DNA of 61,199 nucleotides. It comes from JBAZDC01 sp041654595 (GTDB taxonomy: Bacteria; Pseudomonadota; Gammaproteobacteria; Burkholderiales; Burkholderiaceae_B). A program made the position numbers and the translations under genes. Of the stretch, positions 30,327 to 39,490 are shown piece after piece. The stretch is taken from positions 1-61,199 of the forward strand of contig CAZKBT010000009.1 of NCBI GenBank assembly GCA_964551305.1, given 5' to 3'. Position 1 is the stretch's first letter; each line of letters begins with the position of its first letter. Under the pieces are notes generated by a model. It had not been told where the DNA came from, did not search any database, and saw only the letters and a list, made by a program, of their open reading frames with translations.

Positions 30327-31091
30327 TCAGGCGTAGTGACGAATGTCGTCGAGCACCTTGGTGCCGAAATCGTCGCGGTTCAAATAGGCAAGGACGTGCG
30401 CCGCGGTGTCCACGGGCGAGCTCAATCGGCCTTGGTCGTGCATGGCGCGGAATCGCTCCACGTTTGGAAACGCGGCGCCGTCGTATGCGCGTATGGATTG
30501 CTGCATGCCGGTGTCGATGACGCCCGGCGCCAGCGATACGATGCGCGTGTCGCGATGCCCCTCGGCGGCGACGACCTCGCTGTAGCGGTCCAAGGCTGCC
30601 TTGGTGGCGCAGTACACGCCCCAGCCGGGCGTGGCATGGCGCCCGGCGCCAGAGGAGACGTTCAGGATGCGCCGTTCGCCGCCCAGGTCGGCGGTGTGCT
30701 GCAAGAAGGCCGCGCTCAGGGCAATGGCGCTGATGACGTTCAGCGAGAATGCCGCCGTGATGCGCGCGGCGCTGCGCAGGGCATCGGCCTGGCTCACTGG
30801 CTCGACGGAGCCGGCGTTGTTGATGAGCAGGTAGCGCTCGGCGTGGTTCGGCAGGCTGGGCATGATTTGCTCGGCCAGGCGCTCCACCGCGGCCGGATTG
30901 GCCAGGTCGCATTGGATCTGTTGCAAGGCATAGCCGTGGTCGCGGGCATGATCGGCAAGCCGGGCATCATGGGTGCGCGAGATCGCGATCAAATGCGTCC
31001 GGTCGTCCATGAGGCCGAGCGCCATCGCGCGTCCCAGCACCTTGGAAGCTCCGGTGACGATCGCCACGGTGGACAGGGTCATGGCGCTCAT
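30327..31091 (-). CDS. Short-chain dehydrogenase/reductase
   Basis: The protein has 254 residues; its ATG overlaps the prfB stop (ATGA). It has a Rossmann fold with INNAG and the catalytic SSGAG...YCATK (Ser, Tyr, Lys) expected of classical SDRs. The nucleotide loop reads TGASKVLG (13-20); the usual TG-x3-G-x-G has glycine where Val18 sits. The substrate is unknown; overall it resembles sepiapterin-reductase-like NADP SDRs. It sits between two translation genes. Confidence 0.85.
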   Translation of the reverse strand: MSAMTLSTVAIVTGASKVLGRAMALGLMDDRTHLIAISRTHDARLADHARDHGYALQQIQCDLANPAAVERLAEQIMPSLPNHAERYLLINNAGSVEPVSQADALRSAARITAAFSLNVISAIALSAAFLQHTADLGGERRILNVSSGAGRHATPGWGVYCATKAALDRYSEVVAAEGHRDTRIVSLAPGVIDTGMQQSIRAYDGAAFPNVERFRAMHDQGRLSSPVDTAAHVLAYLNRDDFGTKVLDDIRHYA

Positions 31092-32192
31092 ACTCCTTGC
31101 TTCAGGCTGGCCTGGATGAACGGGTCCAGATCACCGTCCAATACCTTCTGGGTGTTGGAAATCTCCAGGTTGGTGCGCAAGTCTTTGATGCGGCTCTGAT
31201 CCAGGACGTAGGAGCGGATCTGGTGGCCCCAGCCCACGTCCGTCTTGGCGTCCTCCAGTTTTTGCTGCTCCGCCAGGCGCGCGCGCATCTCCAGCTCATA
31301 CAGTTTGGATTTCAGCATTTGCATGGCTTCGGCGCGATTTCGGTGCTGGGAGCGGTCGTTCTGGCATTGCACGACGATGCCGGTCGGCTCGTGGGTGATG
31401 CGCACCGCCGAATCGGTCTTGTTGATGTGCTGTCCGCCCGCGCCGCTGGCGCGGTACGTATCCACCCGCAAATCCGCCGGATTGATGTCGACCTCGAACG
31501 AATCGTCGATCTCGGGGTAGACATAGACGCTGGCGAAGGACGTGTGGCGACCGTTGGACGAATCGAACGGGCTTTTGCGCACCAGGCGATGCACGCCGGA
31601 CTCGGTGCGCAGGTAGCCGAAAGCGTATTCGCCTTCGATCTTCAATGTCGCCGATTTGATGCCGGCCACGTCGCCGTCGGACTGCTCGAGGATCTCGACC
31701 TTGAAGTCCTTACGTTCACAATAACGCAGGTATTGCCGCAACAGCATCGAGGCCCAGTCCTGCGCCTCGGTGCCTCCCGCGCCGGACTGGATGTCCATGA
31801 AGCAATTGAGGGGGTCGGCCGGATTGGAAAACATGCGGCGGAATTCGAGCTCTTCCAGGCGCGTTCCGAACTTCGCGACGTCTTCCTCGATCGCCAGCAG
31901 CGTGGCGTCGTCTTCGTCCATCCGGGCCAGCTCGAAAAGCTCCTGCGCGTCATGCAGGCCGGCGCCCAGTTCCGTCAGGGTGGAGACGATGGTTTCCAGG
32001 CTCTTCTTTTCACGGCCCAGATCCTGGGCGTGCTTGGGGTCGTTCCAGACTTCGGGGCTTTCCAGCTCGGCGTTTACGACTTGCAGGCGCTCCGACTTGG
32101 CATCGTAGTCAAAGATACCTCCGAAGTGCCTGTTGCCGCTCTTCGTAGTCTTCGATACGGGCGGCAAGTTGGTTCTGGCGTTCGGCTTCCAT
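31088..32192 (-). CDS. prfB: Peptide chain release factor 2, with programmed +1 frameshift
   Basis: The gene is in two frames: ATG at 32192 encodes 27 codons ending CTT, then an in-frame TGA (32111-32109). Skipping one T continues as GAC TAC GAT to the stop at 31088, giving about 367 residues (E. coli 365). The slippery site CTTTGAC is preceded by CGGAGG, the internal Shine-Dalgarno of the classic RF2 autoregulatory frameshift: low RF2 slows termination at UGA and favours the shift. The SPF tripeptide (KSPFDSS) reads UGA/UAA and GGQ (SGAGGQHIN) triggers peptide release. Reading only the second frame would miss the N-terminus. Confidence 0.96.
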
Positions 32193-32243
32193 AAGGTTTC
32201 CTGAAAGAGGGTGATGCTAACGATAAGTTCGGGTTAACCAAGC

Positions 32244-32249
32244 ATTTTA
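32244..32249 (-). promoter_or_regulatory. Candidate -10 element for prfB
   Basis: TAAAAT in the context AAGGTAAAATGC on the minus strand, about 50 bases upstream of the prfB start. It has the same form as the elements ahead of tig and purL. The -35 match is poor. Confidence 0.35.
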
Positions 32250-32297
32250 CCTTGTTGACGCATGACGCGCTTTTGTCGTCGCGGGCGGGCGCCTGCG

Positions 32298-32313
32298 CTT
32301 AGAATCTTAGAAT
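32298..32313. repeat. Tandem octamer CTTAGAAT x2
   Basis: Two head-to-tail copies of CTTAGAAT lie about 50 bases upstream of the nuclease gene. Each contains a TAGAAT hexamer close to a -10 element, so they may overlap its promoter. Confidence 0.5.
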
Positions 32314-32364
32314 AATGCCTGGGATGCGTACGTCATCCCGCCATCGTTCAAAGAGGAAAGAGAT

Positions 32365-33618
32365 TTGAGGTTCATACACGCGGCGGACATCCACCTGGAC
32401 AGCCCGCTGAAAGGCCTGAGCGCCTATCCGGACGCGCCGGCGCAGCGCCTGCGCAACGCCACGCGCGAGGCGTTCACCAACCTGGTGACGGTCGCCGTCG
32501 ATGAAAACGTCGATTTCATGGTGATCGCGGGCGATCTCTACGATGGAGACTGGAAAGACCACAACACCGGCTTGTTTTTCGTCCAGGAAATGGGACGCTT
32601 GCGCCGGGCCGGCATTCCCGTCTATCTGCTGTACGGCAATCACGATGCGCAGAGCGAACTGACCAAGCGCTTGCAGATGCCGGACAATGTCCATGTTTTC
32701 GGAGCGAACAAGCCCGGCACTTTTCGCATCGATGCGTTGCGCGTCGCTTTGCATGGCCAAAGCTTCAAGCATGCCGCCATCATGGATAACCTGGCGACGG
32801 GCTATCCGGATCCGGTACGGGGCTATTTCAACATCGGCGTGCTGCATACGGCCTTGCAGGGCAATGCGGCGCACGACACGTATGCCCCGTGCAGCCTGGA
32901 TGAGCTGCATGCCTGTGGCTATGATTATTGGGCGCTGGGCCATGTGCACGAATACAGCGTCTGGCGCGGCGCGTCGACTGTGGTGTTCCCCGGCAACATC
33001 CAGGGCCGGCACGTCCGGGAAACCGGCGCGCGAGGCGCGGTATTGGTCGGTCTGGACGAAGGCGGCGGCCTGAGCCTGGAGCGCCGCTACGTCGATGTAT
33101 TGCGCTGGCACCTCGCGACGGTCGACGTGTCGTCCTGCCTGGATTATCCGCAGGTGGCGGCGGCCGTTCAAGACGCTCTGGAGTCCCTGCTTCAGGATCA
33201 AGGGCGCGACAGGCCGATGGCCGTGCGCGTGGTCCTGGCCGGAGAAACGCCGGCGCACGGCGCGCTGTTCGGGCTCGAAGCCCAGCTTCGAGCCGACGTG
33301 CTGGCCGCCATCGCCGTCCTGGGCAACGACCGCTACTGGCTGGAAAAGGTTGTTCTGGATACCCGCGCGCCGGCGATGCCGCGGGTGGACACCGCCGACG
33401 GCGCATTGACGGATGTGCATCGCATGCTGGCGTCGGCCTCGCGCGACCCGTTATTTCTCGACAGCCTGAAGAGTGACCTGATGGGGCTGGTCGGCAAGAC
33501 GCCGCGCGAACTGCATGCGAGCGTTCCGCACATGGAAAGCATCCGACACGGCGAGCTGCGCGGCCTGGTCGACGAAGTGCAGGACATGCTGGCCGCCTAC
33601 CTGGACGAGGCGGACTGA
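32365..33618 (+). CDS. Metallophosphoesterase, DNA-repair exonuclease family (SbcD/Mre11, YhaO-like)
   Basis: The protein has 417 residues from TTG 32365, which follows AAGAGGAAAGAG, a strong ribosome binding site. The Mre11/SbcD metal motifs are all present: DIHLD (8-12), GDLYDGD, GNHD and GHVHE. SbcD/Mre11 proteins are manganese-dependent nucleases that work with an SMC-like ATPase. The partner here starts 2 bases downstream. Length and partner resemble the YhaO/YhaN pair of Firmicutes more than SbcD/SbcC. Confidence 0.88.
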   Translation: MRFIHAADIHLDSPLKGLSAYPDAPAQRLRNATREAFTNLVTVAVDENVDFMVIAGDLYDGDWKDHNTGLFFVQEMGRLRRAGIPVYLLYGNHDAQSELTKRLQMPDNVHVFGANKPGTFRIDALRVALHGQSFKHAAIMDNLATGYPDPVRGYFNIGVLHTALQGNAAHDTYAPCSLDELHACGYDYWALGHVHEYSVWRGASTVVFPGNIQGRHVRETGARGAVLVGLDEGGGLSLERRYVDVLRWHLATVDVSSCLDYPQVAAAVQDALESLLQDQGRDRPMAVRVVLAGETPAHGALFGLEAQLRADVLAAIAVLGNDRYWLEKVVLDTRAPAMPRVDTADGALTDVHRMLASASRDPLFLDSLKSDLMGLVGKTPRELHASVPHMESIRHGELRGLVDEVQDMLAAYLDEAD

Positions 33619-33620
33619 CG

Positions 33621-36600
33621 ATGCGATTGAATCAACTGACCTTGTCGCGTTATGGCAAATTCACCGACGCACGGGTCGATTTCCCCAAGGCCGAGCTCGA
33701 TTTTCACCTTGTCCTGGGACCGAACGAGGCGGGAAAATCCACGTTGAGGCAGGCGGTGCTCGAGGTCTTGTTCGGCATCAATGATCGTACGCCGTTGAGC
33801 TTCCTGCACGCAAAGAGTGAAATGCGCCTGGGGGCCGAAGTGAGCGGGGGCGACCGGATCCTGCGCTTCGAACGGGCCAAGGCCAGGCGCAATACCTTGC
33901 GCGACGAGAACGACGCGGCGCTGGACGACGGCGTCCTGGCGTCGTTCCTGGACGGCATGCCGGTCGCGCTGTTCACGAAACTGTTCAATCTGGATCATGC
34001 GCGGCTGTTGAAGGGCGGCCATGAAATGCTGGCCGCGAAAGACGATCTTGGCCAGGTGTTGTTCCAGGCTGCGTCGGGCATCGCGGGCCTGGGCGGCATC
34101 CATGAAGGGTTGAAAGCCGAGGCCGCCGGACTGTGGGCGCCCAAGCGGGCCAAGGACAGGCAATGGTACTCGGCTCTGGACCAGCTGGAAGAGGCCGAGC
34201 GGACTTTGAAGCAGGCCATCGTGCTCACGCCGCGATGGCGCGATGCCGATCGGAGACTGCGCGAGCTGGAGGAGGCGTTCGAGGCGGCCCGTTCAAGGCG
34301 TCAGGCCTTGCACGGCCGGCGTGATCAATTGGAACGCATCCGGCGCTGGGCGCCGGCCGTGGGCCGGCTCGACGACCTCGAGCGCGCGGCATCGGCCTTG
34401 GGCGAGGTGACGGTATTGCCCGCCGACGCGGCGTCGGTATTCGAACGGTCTGGCGTGGCGATCGCGCAGGCGACGCAGCGCGTGAGCACGCACAAGGCTG
34501 AGCGCGAGCGCCTCGAGCAAAACCTGGAGGGCTTGAGCGTCGACGATGCGATCCTGCCGTTGTCCGCCGATATCGAGGCGCTGGAAGCCATGCGCCACCG
34601 TTGCGCCCAGCATGCGGGCAATGTGTCGCGCTATCGCGCGCAAGCGACCCTGACCTGGAAGGAGATCCAGGAGATCGTCGGAATGTTGCCTTGGCGGGAT
34701 GCAATAAGTAGATACATTGAATCTTCTTATTCCGAGCTGCCGGCCGATGCCATGCAGGTGTTGCGCCGCTATCTGCCGACGCTGCCCGCGCGCAGGCAGC
34801 TGGAGCAATGGATGCGGCAGCGGGTGGCGCTGGATTCGGCGCTGGACTCGGCGCGGCGTAATTTGCAGGCGCGCGAGAACGATGCGGAATCCGTGCGGGC
34901 CTCCTTGGCCGGCCTCGAGGACGAGGTTGTCGCCGCGGCGCTGAGAGACGCCGTGCTAACGCTGTCCAAGCGGGACGATCCCGACAAGGCATTGCTCGAC
35001 GTTCGGCGCGAGCTGGAGCGCTCGCAAGAGCAATGGGAGCAGGCCATGGCCGCGCTGGCCGAGCCCGGCTTGACCTTGCGCGCGCTGCGTACGACGGGTT
35101 GGCCGTCGGGCGTGGCGGTTGGCGCGCTGCATAATGAGCGGCAGGATCTGGCCGCGCAGCGAAACGCCGCTGCGGATCGCGTGGCGCAAGCCCGGGCGGA
35201 CGCGGATGCGCTGGCGCTGGAACTCGGACAGTACAAACGGACCCACCGGGTCATCGATCCGCGGGCTGTCGGCGAGGCGCGCGCCGAAAGGGATCGGACC
35301 TGGGAACGCGTCGAGACCGGCAAGGTGCCCGCACAGTCGGCGGGGCCGGTGTTTCGCCGGCAGGTCGCGCAGGCGGACGAGCTGGTCGACATGCAGCTAT
35401 CGGCGGCCCAGGAGCTCGCGGGCCTGCAAAGCCGGGAGCACGCGCTCGAACGGGAACGGCTGGCGTTGGAGCATTTGCAGGCCCGGCATGCCGCGGCCGA
35501 ACAGGCATTGGCGCGATTCGACGCGCATTGGGGGCGGATGTTGGGCGAGTGGGGCTTGGGCGAGCGTTCGCCGGCCTCGATGCAGGACTGGCTTGCGCGC
35601 AAGGATAAAGCGTTGATGGCCGCGCAGCAGCTGGAAAAGGCGCGCGACGACGAGCATGCCATGCGTTCGGAGCTGGACGCGTGCCGCGCCGTCTTGCTCG
35701 GTGCGGCGCGTGAGCGGGACGAGGCCGCCGCGGGCGAGGCTTCCCTGGCCGAATTGCGGCGCCGGGCGCGGGCATGGATACAGAGCGCCGATGCCTCGGC
35801 GCATCGGCGAGCGGCGCTTTCGGAACAGTTGATCCAGGTGCGGGCGGCGATGCGAAGCTTGCGCCTTGAAGAACAGGACGCATTGCATCAGCTGAGGGCT
35901 TGGCGGGATCAGTGGCGCGAAGGAATGCGCGTGCTGGGGCTGGGCGATATCGACGACGTGGCCCGGGTCAGCGCTATCCTGGAGCTGCTGTCGCAGCTGG
36001 GGACCAAGCTGGACAAGCTGCGCGAGATCCAGGATGAGCAATTGCGTGTCATCCGCGACGAGCTGGATCGATTCGATGCCGCGGCACGGGAGCTTGCCGC
36101 CAAGCTGGCCGCCGGAAACGACGACGCGGCGGATGCGGCGGCGATCAGCCGTGACCTGTCGGCCCGGCTGGCCCGCGCGCGCGAGCAGGATGCGCTGCGG
36201 CGCCAGCTTCGGCACGAGCTGGGGCATGCGGCGCAACAGGAGCGCCAGGCTGGAGAGGCCGCCGGCCTGGCGCGCGCTGCACTGGAGCCCTTGTTCGCCG
36301 GCGCGGGCGTGGCCGATCTGACCTCGTTGTCGGAGTTGATCGCGCGCTCGGATGCGTATCGACGCAATCAGGCGGCGCAGGAAGCCTTGCGCGCGGAGTT
36401 GCTGGAGACCGCTCATGGCCATGGCTTGGCTCAGATACGGGCCGAGGTGGCCGATATGGACCCGGCGGCGGTGAATGCCGAGCTGGATCGTCTCGATCAT
36501 GAGCTGGAGTCCGCCGTGCAGGAACAGAATCGGTTGGCGGTCGAGAAGTCCGAGGCGGAAAGGGTCTTGTCGGGCATGAAGGGCGCGGACGGCGCGGCGC

Positions 36601-37130
36601 GCGCCGAAAGCCAGCGGCAAGAGGCGCTGGCCCGCATGGCCCAGATCGCCGAGCGCTATATCAAGGTGCAGACGGCGGCAAGGCTGCTGCGCTGGGTCAT
36701 GGACAAGTACCGGGAAGAGAAACAGGGGCCGATGCTGCGCAGCGCCGGCATGCTGTTCAAGACGTTGACGCTGGGGTCTTTCGATCGCCTGGCGGTGGAT
36801 TTCGAGCAGACGCCGCTGGTGCTGGAGGGCGTTCGTCCCACGGGCGAGCGCCTGGACATCGAGGCCATGAGCGAAGGGACGCGCGATCAGCTATTCCTGG
36901 CCTTGAGGCTGGCGGCCGTGGATATGCACGTGGCGCAAAACGGCGCGATGCCCTTCGTCGCCGATGATCTTCTGGTCAATTACGACGAGGCGCGGACGGT
37001 GGCGGGGCTGAATGTGCTGGCCGATCTGTCCAAGCGGACCCAGGTCATTTTCCTGAGCCATCACGCGCACATCGAGCCCTTGGCCAGATCCGTATTCGGC
37101 CCCGGCTTGAACGTGATCCGCCTGCCTTAG
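33621..37130 (+). CDS. SMC/Rad50-like ATPase, YhaN type
   Basis: The protein has 1169 residues. The N-terminal ABC half has Walker A GPNEAGKST (33-41) and the YhaN-like start MRLNQLTLSRYGKFTDA. About 800 residues of Arg/Glu/Ala-rich coiled coil follow. The C-terminal half has the signature-like EAMSEGTRDQLFLALRLA, Walker B-like FVADDLLVNYDE and the H-loop FLSHH. No CxxC zinc hook is seen in the coiled coil, unlike Rad50 and SbcC. It likely forms an ATP-gated nuclease complex with the upstream metallophosphoesterase for DNA end processing. That role is inferred by family analogy. Confidence 0.85.
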   Translation: MRLNQLTLSRYGKFTDARVDFPKAELDFHLVLGPNEAGKSTLRQAVLEVLFGINDRTPLSFLHAKSEMRLGAEVSGGDRILRFERAKARRNTLRDENDAALDDGVLASFLDGMPVALFTKLFNLDHARLLKGGHEMLAAKDDLGQVLFQAASGIAGLGGIHEGLKAEAAGLWAPKRAKDRQWYSALDQLEEAERTLKQAIVLTPRWRDADRRLRELEEAFEAARSRRQALHGRRDQLERIRRWAPAVGRLDDLERAASALGEVTVLPADAASVFERSGVAIAQATQRVSTHKAERERLEQNLEGLSVDDAILPLSADIEALEAMRHRCAQHAGNVSRYRAQATLTWKEIQEIVGMLPWRDAISRYIESSYSELPADAMQVLRRYLPTLPARRQLEQWMRQRVALDSALDSARRNLQARENDAESVRASLAGLEDEVVAAALRDAVLTLSKRDDPDKALLDVRRELERSQEQWEQAMAALAEPGLTLRALRTTGWPSGVAVGALHNERQDLAAQRNAAADRVAQARADADALALELGQYKRTHRVIDPRAVGEARAERDRTWERVETGKVPAQSAGPVFRRQVAQADELVDMQLSAAQELAGLQSREHALERERLALEHLQARHAAAEQALARFDAHWGRMLGEWGLGERSPASMQDWLARKDKALMAAQQLEKARDDEHAMRSELDACRAVLLGAARERDEAAAGEASLAELRRRARAWIQSADASAHRRAALSEQLIQVRAAMRSLRLEEQDALHQLRAWRDQWREGMRVLGLGDIDDVARVSAILELLSQLGTKLDKLREIQDEQLRVIRDELDRFDAAARELAAKLAAGNDDAADAAAISRDLSARLARAREQDALRRQLRHELGHAAQQERQAGEAAGLARAALEPLFAGAGVADLTSLSELIARSDAYRRNQAAQEALRAELLETAHGHGLAQIRAEVADMDPAAVNAELDRLDHELESAVQEQNRLAVEKSEAERVLSGMKGADGAARAESQRQEALARMAQIAERYIKVQTAARLLRWVMDKYREEKQGPMLRSAGMLFKTLTLGSFDRLAVDFEQTPLVLEGVRPTGERLDIEAMSEGTRDQLFLALRLAAVDMHVAQNGAMPFVADDLLVNYDEARTVAGLNVLADLSKRTQVIFLSHHAHIEPLARSVFGPGLNVIRLP

Positions 37131-37178
37131 ATCGGATCCGGCCGTCTCCGGGGAGGCGCAGGCGTAGCGGGGCCGGAG

Positions 37179-38096
37179 CTAGCGTATTTCCGGATCGGAA
37201 ATCTTGGTGTCCTTGGATTCCGCCTGGGTCACGTGCCGCCCCGGCGGAACGTCGTGCGTCAGCCAGACGTTGCCGCCTATGGTGCAGCCGTGTCCCAGCG
37301 TGACGCGCCCCAATATGGTCGCGCCCGCATAAATGACGACGTCGTCCTCGACGATGGGATGGCGCGGCAATCCCTTTTCCAGCTGGCCGCAATCGTCGGT
37401 CGGAAAGCGCTTGGCGCCCAGCGTGACCGCCTGGTAGATGCGTACGCGCTCGCCAATGATGGCCGTCTCGCCGATGACCACGCCCGTGCCGTGGTCGATG
37501 AAGAAGCTGCCGCCGATCTGCGCGCCCGGATGGATGTCTATGCCGGTCTGGCTGTGCGCCAGCTCGGCGGAAACCCGCGCCAGCAAAGGCAGGCCCAGAC
37601 GATAGAGCCGATGGGCGATCCGGTGATGGATCATTGCCGATACGCCGGGATAGCAAAGCAGGACTTCGTCCACGCTGTTGGCGGCCGGGTCGCCGTGATA
37701 GGCGGCCATCACATCGCTGTCGAGCAGGCGCCGGATGTCGGGCAGCGCCTGGGAAAAGTCATGCACCAGCTGAATGGCTTTCTGGTCGAGGGCGGTGTCG
37801 TCGTTCTTGTGGGCCTCGTGGCATTTCAGCTCGAGGCGAACCTGTTGCAGCAGGGTATGCAGCATCGCGTGCAAGGTATGGCCCACGTAATAGTCTTCGC
37901 TTTCCTGGCGCAGGTCGGAGGGCCCGAGCCGCATGGGAAAAAGAATGCCTTTCAGGTCGTCCATGATGCGGACCATGGCGTCGGTCGACGGAAAGGTTCG
38001 ACCGCCCGATCCGTTCGAGCGCCGCTGGGCGTTGCGCCATTCATTGCGGGCGGCTTTCAAGGCTTGGACTATAGTAGGAACATTGAAGGCGGTCAT
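37179..38096 (-). CDS. Serine O-acetyltransferase
   Basis: The protein has 305 residues. An N-terminal helical domain is followed by left-handed beta-helix hexapeptide repeats (IDIHPGAQIGGSFFIDHGTG, VVIGETAIIGE, VVIYAGATILG). The active-site His is in FIDHGTG. Serine acetyltransferases make O-acetylserine, the cysteine precursor. The longer N-terminus fits the EpsC/SrpH-type branch rather than E. coli CysE (273 residues). It converges on the YhaN-like gene across 48 bases. Confidence 0.88.
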   Translation of the reverse strand: MTAFNVPTIVQALKAARNEWRNAQRRSNGSGGRTFPSTDAMVRIMDDLKGILFPMRLGPSDLRQESEDYYVGHTLHAMLHTLLQQVRLELKCHEAHKNDDTALDQKAIQLVHDFSQALPDIRRLLDSDVMAAYHGDPAANSVDEVLLCYPGVSAMIHHRIAHRLYRLGLPLLARVSAELAHSQTGIDIHPGAQIGGSFFIDHGTGVVIGETAIIGERVRIYQAVTLGAKRFPTDDCGQLEKGLPRHPIVEDDVVIYAGATILGRVTLGHGCTIGGNVWLTHDVPPGRHVTQAESKDTKISDPEIR

Positions 38097-38235
38097 GGTG
38101 TGCGTATCCTGGTTCGAGAACGGTGCGGATCGATATGTTCATCGGGTTTGAAGATGGTACCAAATCTCTCGGCCGGCCATGCGCCGGCGTGCAAGAGCCG
38201 CGTGATTTTTCCCCATGGTCATGACAAGGATGAAT

Positions 38236-38451
38236 ATGCTGGCGATCTATACTCCCAAGTCCGAATCGGAGGCCGCTGTCATCGCCTCGCTATTGCGCGC
38301 GTACGATATCGATTTCGTCTTTCGGGGCGGCGCGTTCAGCACGATGTATCCAGGGCCCGTGGTGAACAGCCTGAATGAGCAGGCCTTGATGGTGCGCGCC
38401 GATCAGGCCGAGCTGGCCCGGCAGCTGCTGCGGGAGTTCATCGATGAATAG
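38236..38451 (+). CDS. Small DUF2007-like protein
   Basis: The protein has 71 residues from ATG 38236, chosen because AAGGA lies 5 bases upstream; earlier in-frame ATGs at 38215, 38221 and 38230 exist. It has the beta-alpha-beta pattern of DUF2007 (LAIYTPKSESEAAVIASLLRA; ALMVRADQAELARQLL). It is sometimes called a putative signal transducing protein, but no function is established. Confidence 0.75.
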   Translation: MLAIYTPKSESEAAVIASLLRAYDIDFVFRGGAFSTMYPGPVVNSLNEQALMVRADQAELARQLLREFIDE

Positions 38452-38497
38452 CGGTACGATAGCGTCCCGTACGTCGTCGCCGTTTTTTTCGTAGTTC

Positions 38498-39403
38498 ATG
38501 GATCAGAAACTCACTCCGTCCACCGTATTGTTATTGTTGATACCCCCGTTCCTGTGGGCGGGCAACGCGATCATAGGGCGGATCGCGGTGCCGTTGATAC
38601 CCCCCTTGACGTTGAATTTCCTGCGCTGGTCGATCGCCTTGCTGATCATCTTGCCTTTCGGCTATTCCGTGTTGCGGCAGGGAAGCGGCCTTTGGGCCAA
38701 GCGCTGGCGCTATATCTGGCTGGGCTGCCTGGGTGTCGGCATCTACAATTCCTTTCAGTATCTGGCTCTGCACACGTCCACGCCCATCAACGTGACCTTG
38801 GTGACGGCAAGCTCGCCCGTCTGGATGCTGCTGGTGGGACGGCTGTTTTTCCACACGCAGATCACCGTTCGCCAGCTGTTCGGCGCCGTCCTGTCGATTG
38901 CGGGCGTGCTGATCGTGCTAAGTCATGGCGAGATCGGGCAACTGCTCGAATTGCGATTCGTGTTCGGCGACTTGCTGATGCTGCTGGCCACGCTGTCCTG
39001 GGCCGTATACAGCTGGCTCTTGTCCCAGTCCAAAACTGAGGACAGCGAAGCCGTTCGCTTGAATTGGGCGACGTTCATGATGCCCCAGATCCTCTACGGC
39101 ATCGTCTGGTCCGGCGCGTTCGCGGCCGGCGAGTGGACGGTGGCCGCGCCGACAATACAATGGGGATGGCCGCTGGCGCTGATCCTGGCTTACGTATCCA
39201 TAGGCCCGGCCATTATCGCGATGAGATGCTGGGCGTTGGGCGTGCAGCGCGTGGGCGCCAGCCGCGCCGGTTTCTTCAACAATCTGGCGCCGCTGTTCGC
39301 GGCCCTGATGTCATCGCTGTTTCTCGGCGAGATGCCCCAGGCGTTCCACGCCGCCGGCTTCACGTTGATCGTGGGCGGCATCATCTTTTCGTCCAGGCGC
39401 TGA
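38498..39403 (+). CDS. EamA/DMT-family transporter
   Basis: The protein has 301 residues and about ten hydrophobic segments in two repeats, each an EamA domain (residues ~10-140 and ~155-295). FLWAGNAIIGR at the N-terminus is typical of drug/metabolite transporters. The substrate is unknown. It begins 46 bases after the DUF2007-like gene. Confidence 0.87.
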   Translation: MDQKLTPSTVLLLLIPPFLWAGNAIIGRIAVPLIPPLTLNFLRWSIALLIILPFGYSVLRQGSGLWAKRWRYIWLGCLGVGIYNSFQYLALHTSTPINVTLVTASSPVWMLLVGRLFFHTQITVRQLFGAVLSIAGVLIVLSHGEIGQLLELRFVFGDLLMLLATLSWAVYSWLLSQSKTEDSEAVRLNWATFMMPQILYGIVWSGAFAAGEWTVAAPTIQWGWPLALILAYVSIGPAIIAMRCWALGVQRVGASRAGFFNNLAPLFAALMSSLFLGEMPQAFHAAGFTLIVGGIIFSSRR

Positions 39404-39461
39404 AGCCCGGCGGCATCCCGGTTCGGATCCCGCCGCCCGCCATCACGTTCATGACGGACGC

Positions 39462-39490
39462 GGCGCTCCGGCGTTCCGGCGCTCCGGCGT
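39462..39490. repeat. 13-bp direct repeat in the EamA-recJ gap
   Basis: GGCGCTCCGGCGT occurs at 39462-39474 and 39478-39490, and a CCGGCG/CGCCGG hairpin overlaps the second copy. It lies in the convergent gap and touches the recJ stop. It may contribute to termination. Confidence 0.5.

Noticed and set aside
28815..31199. 794-residue plus-strand open frame
   Set aside because: It is antisense to lysS and the SDR gene, both clearly identified on the other strand.
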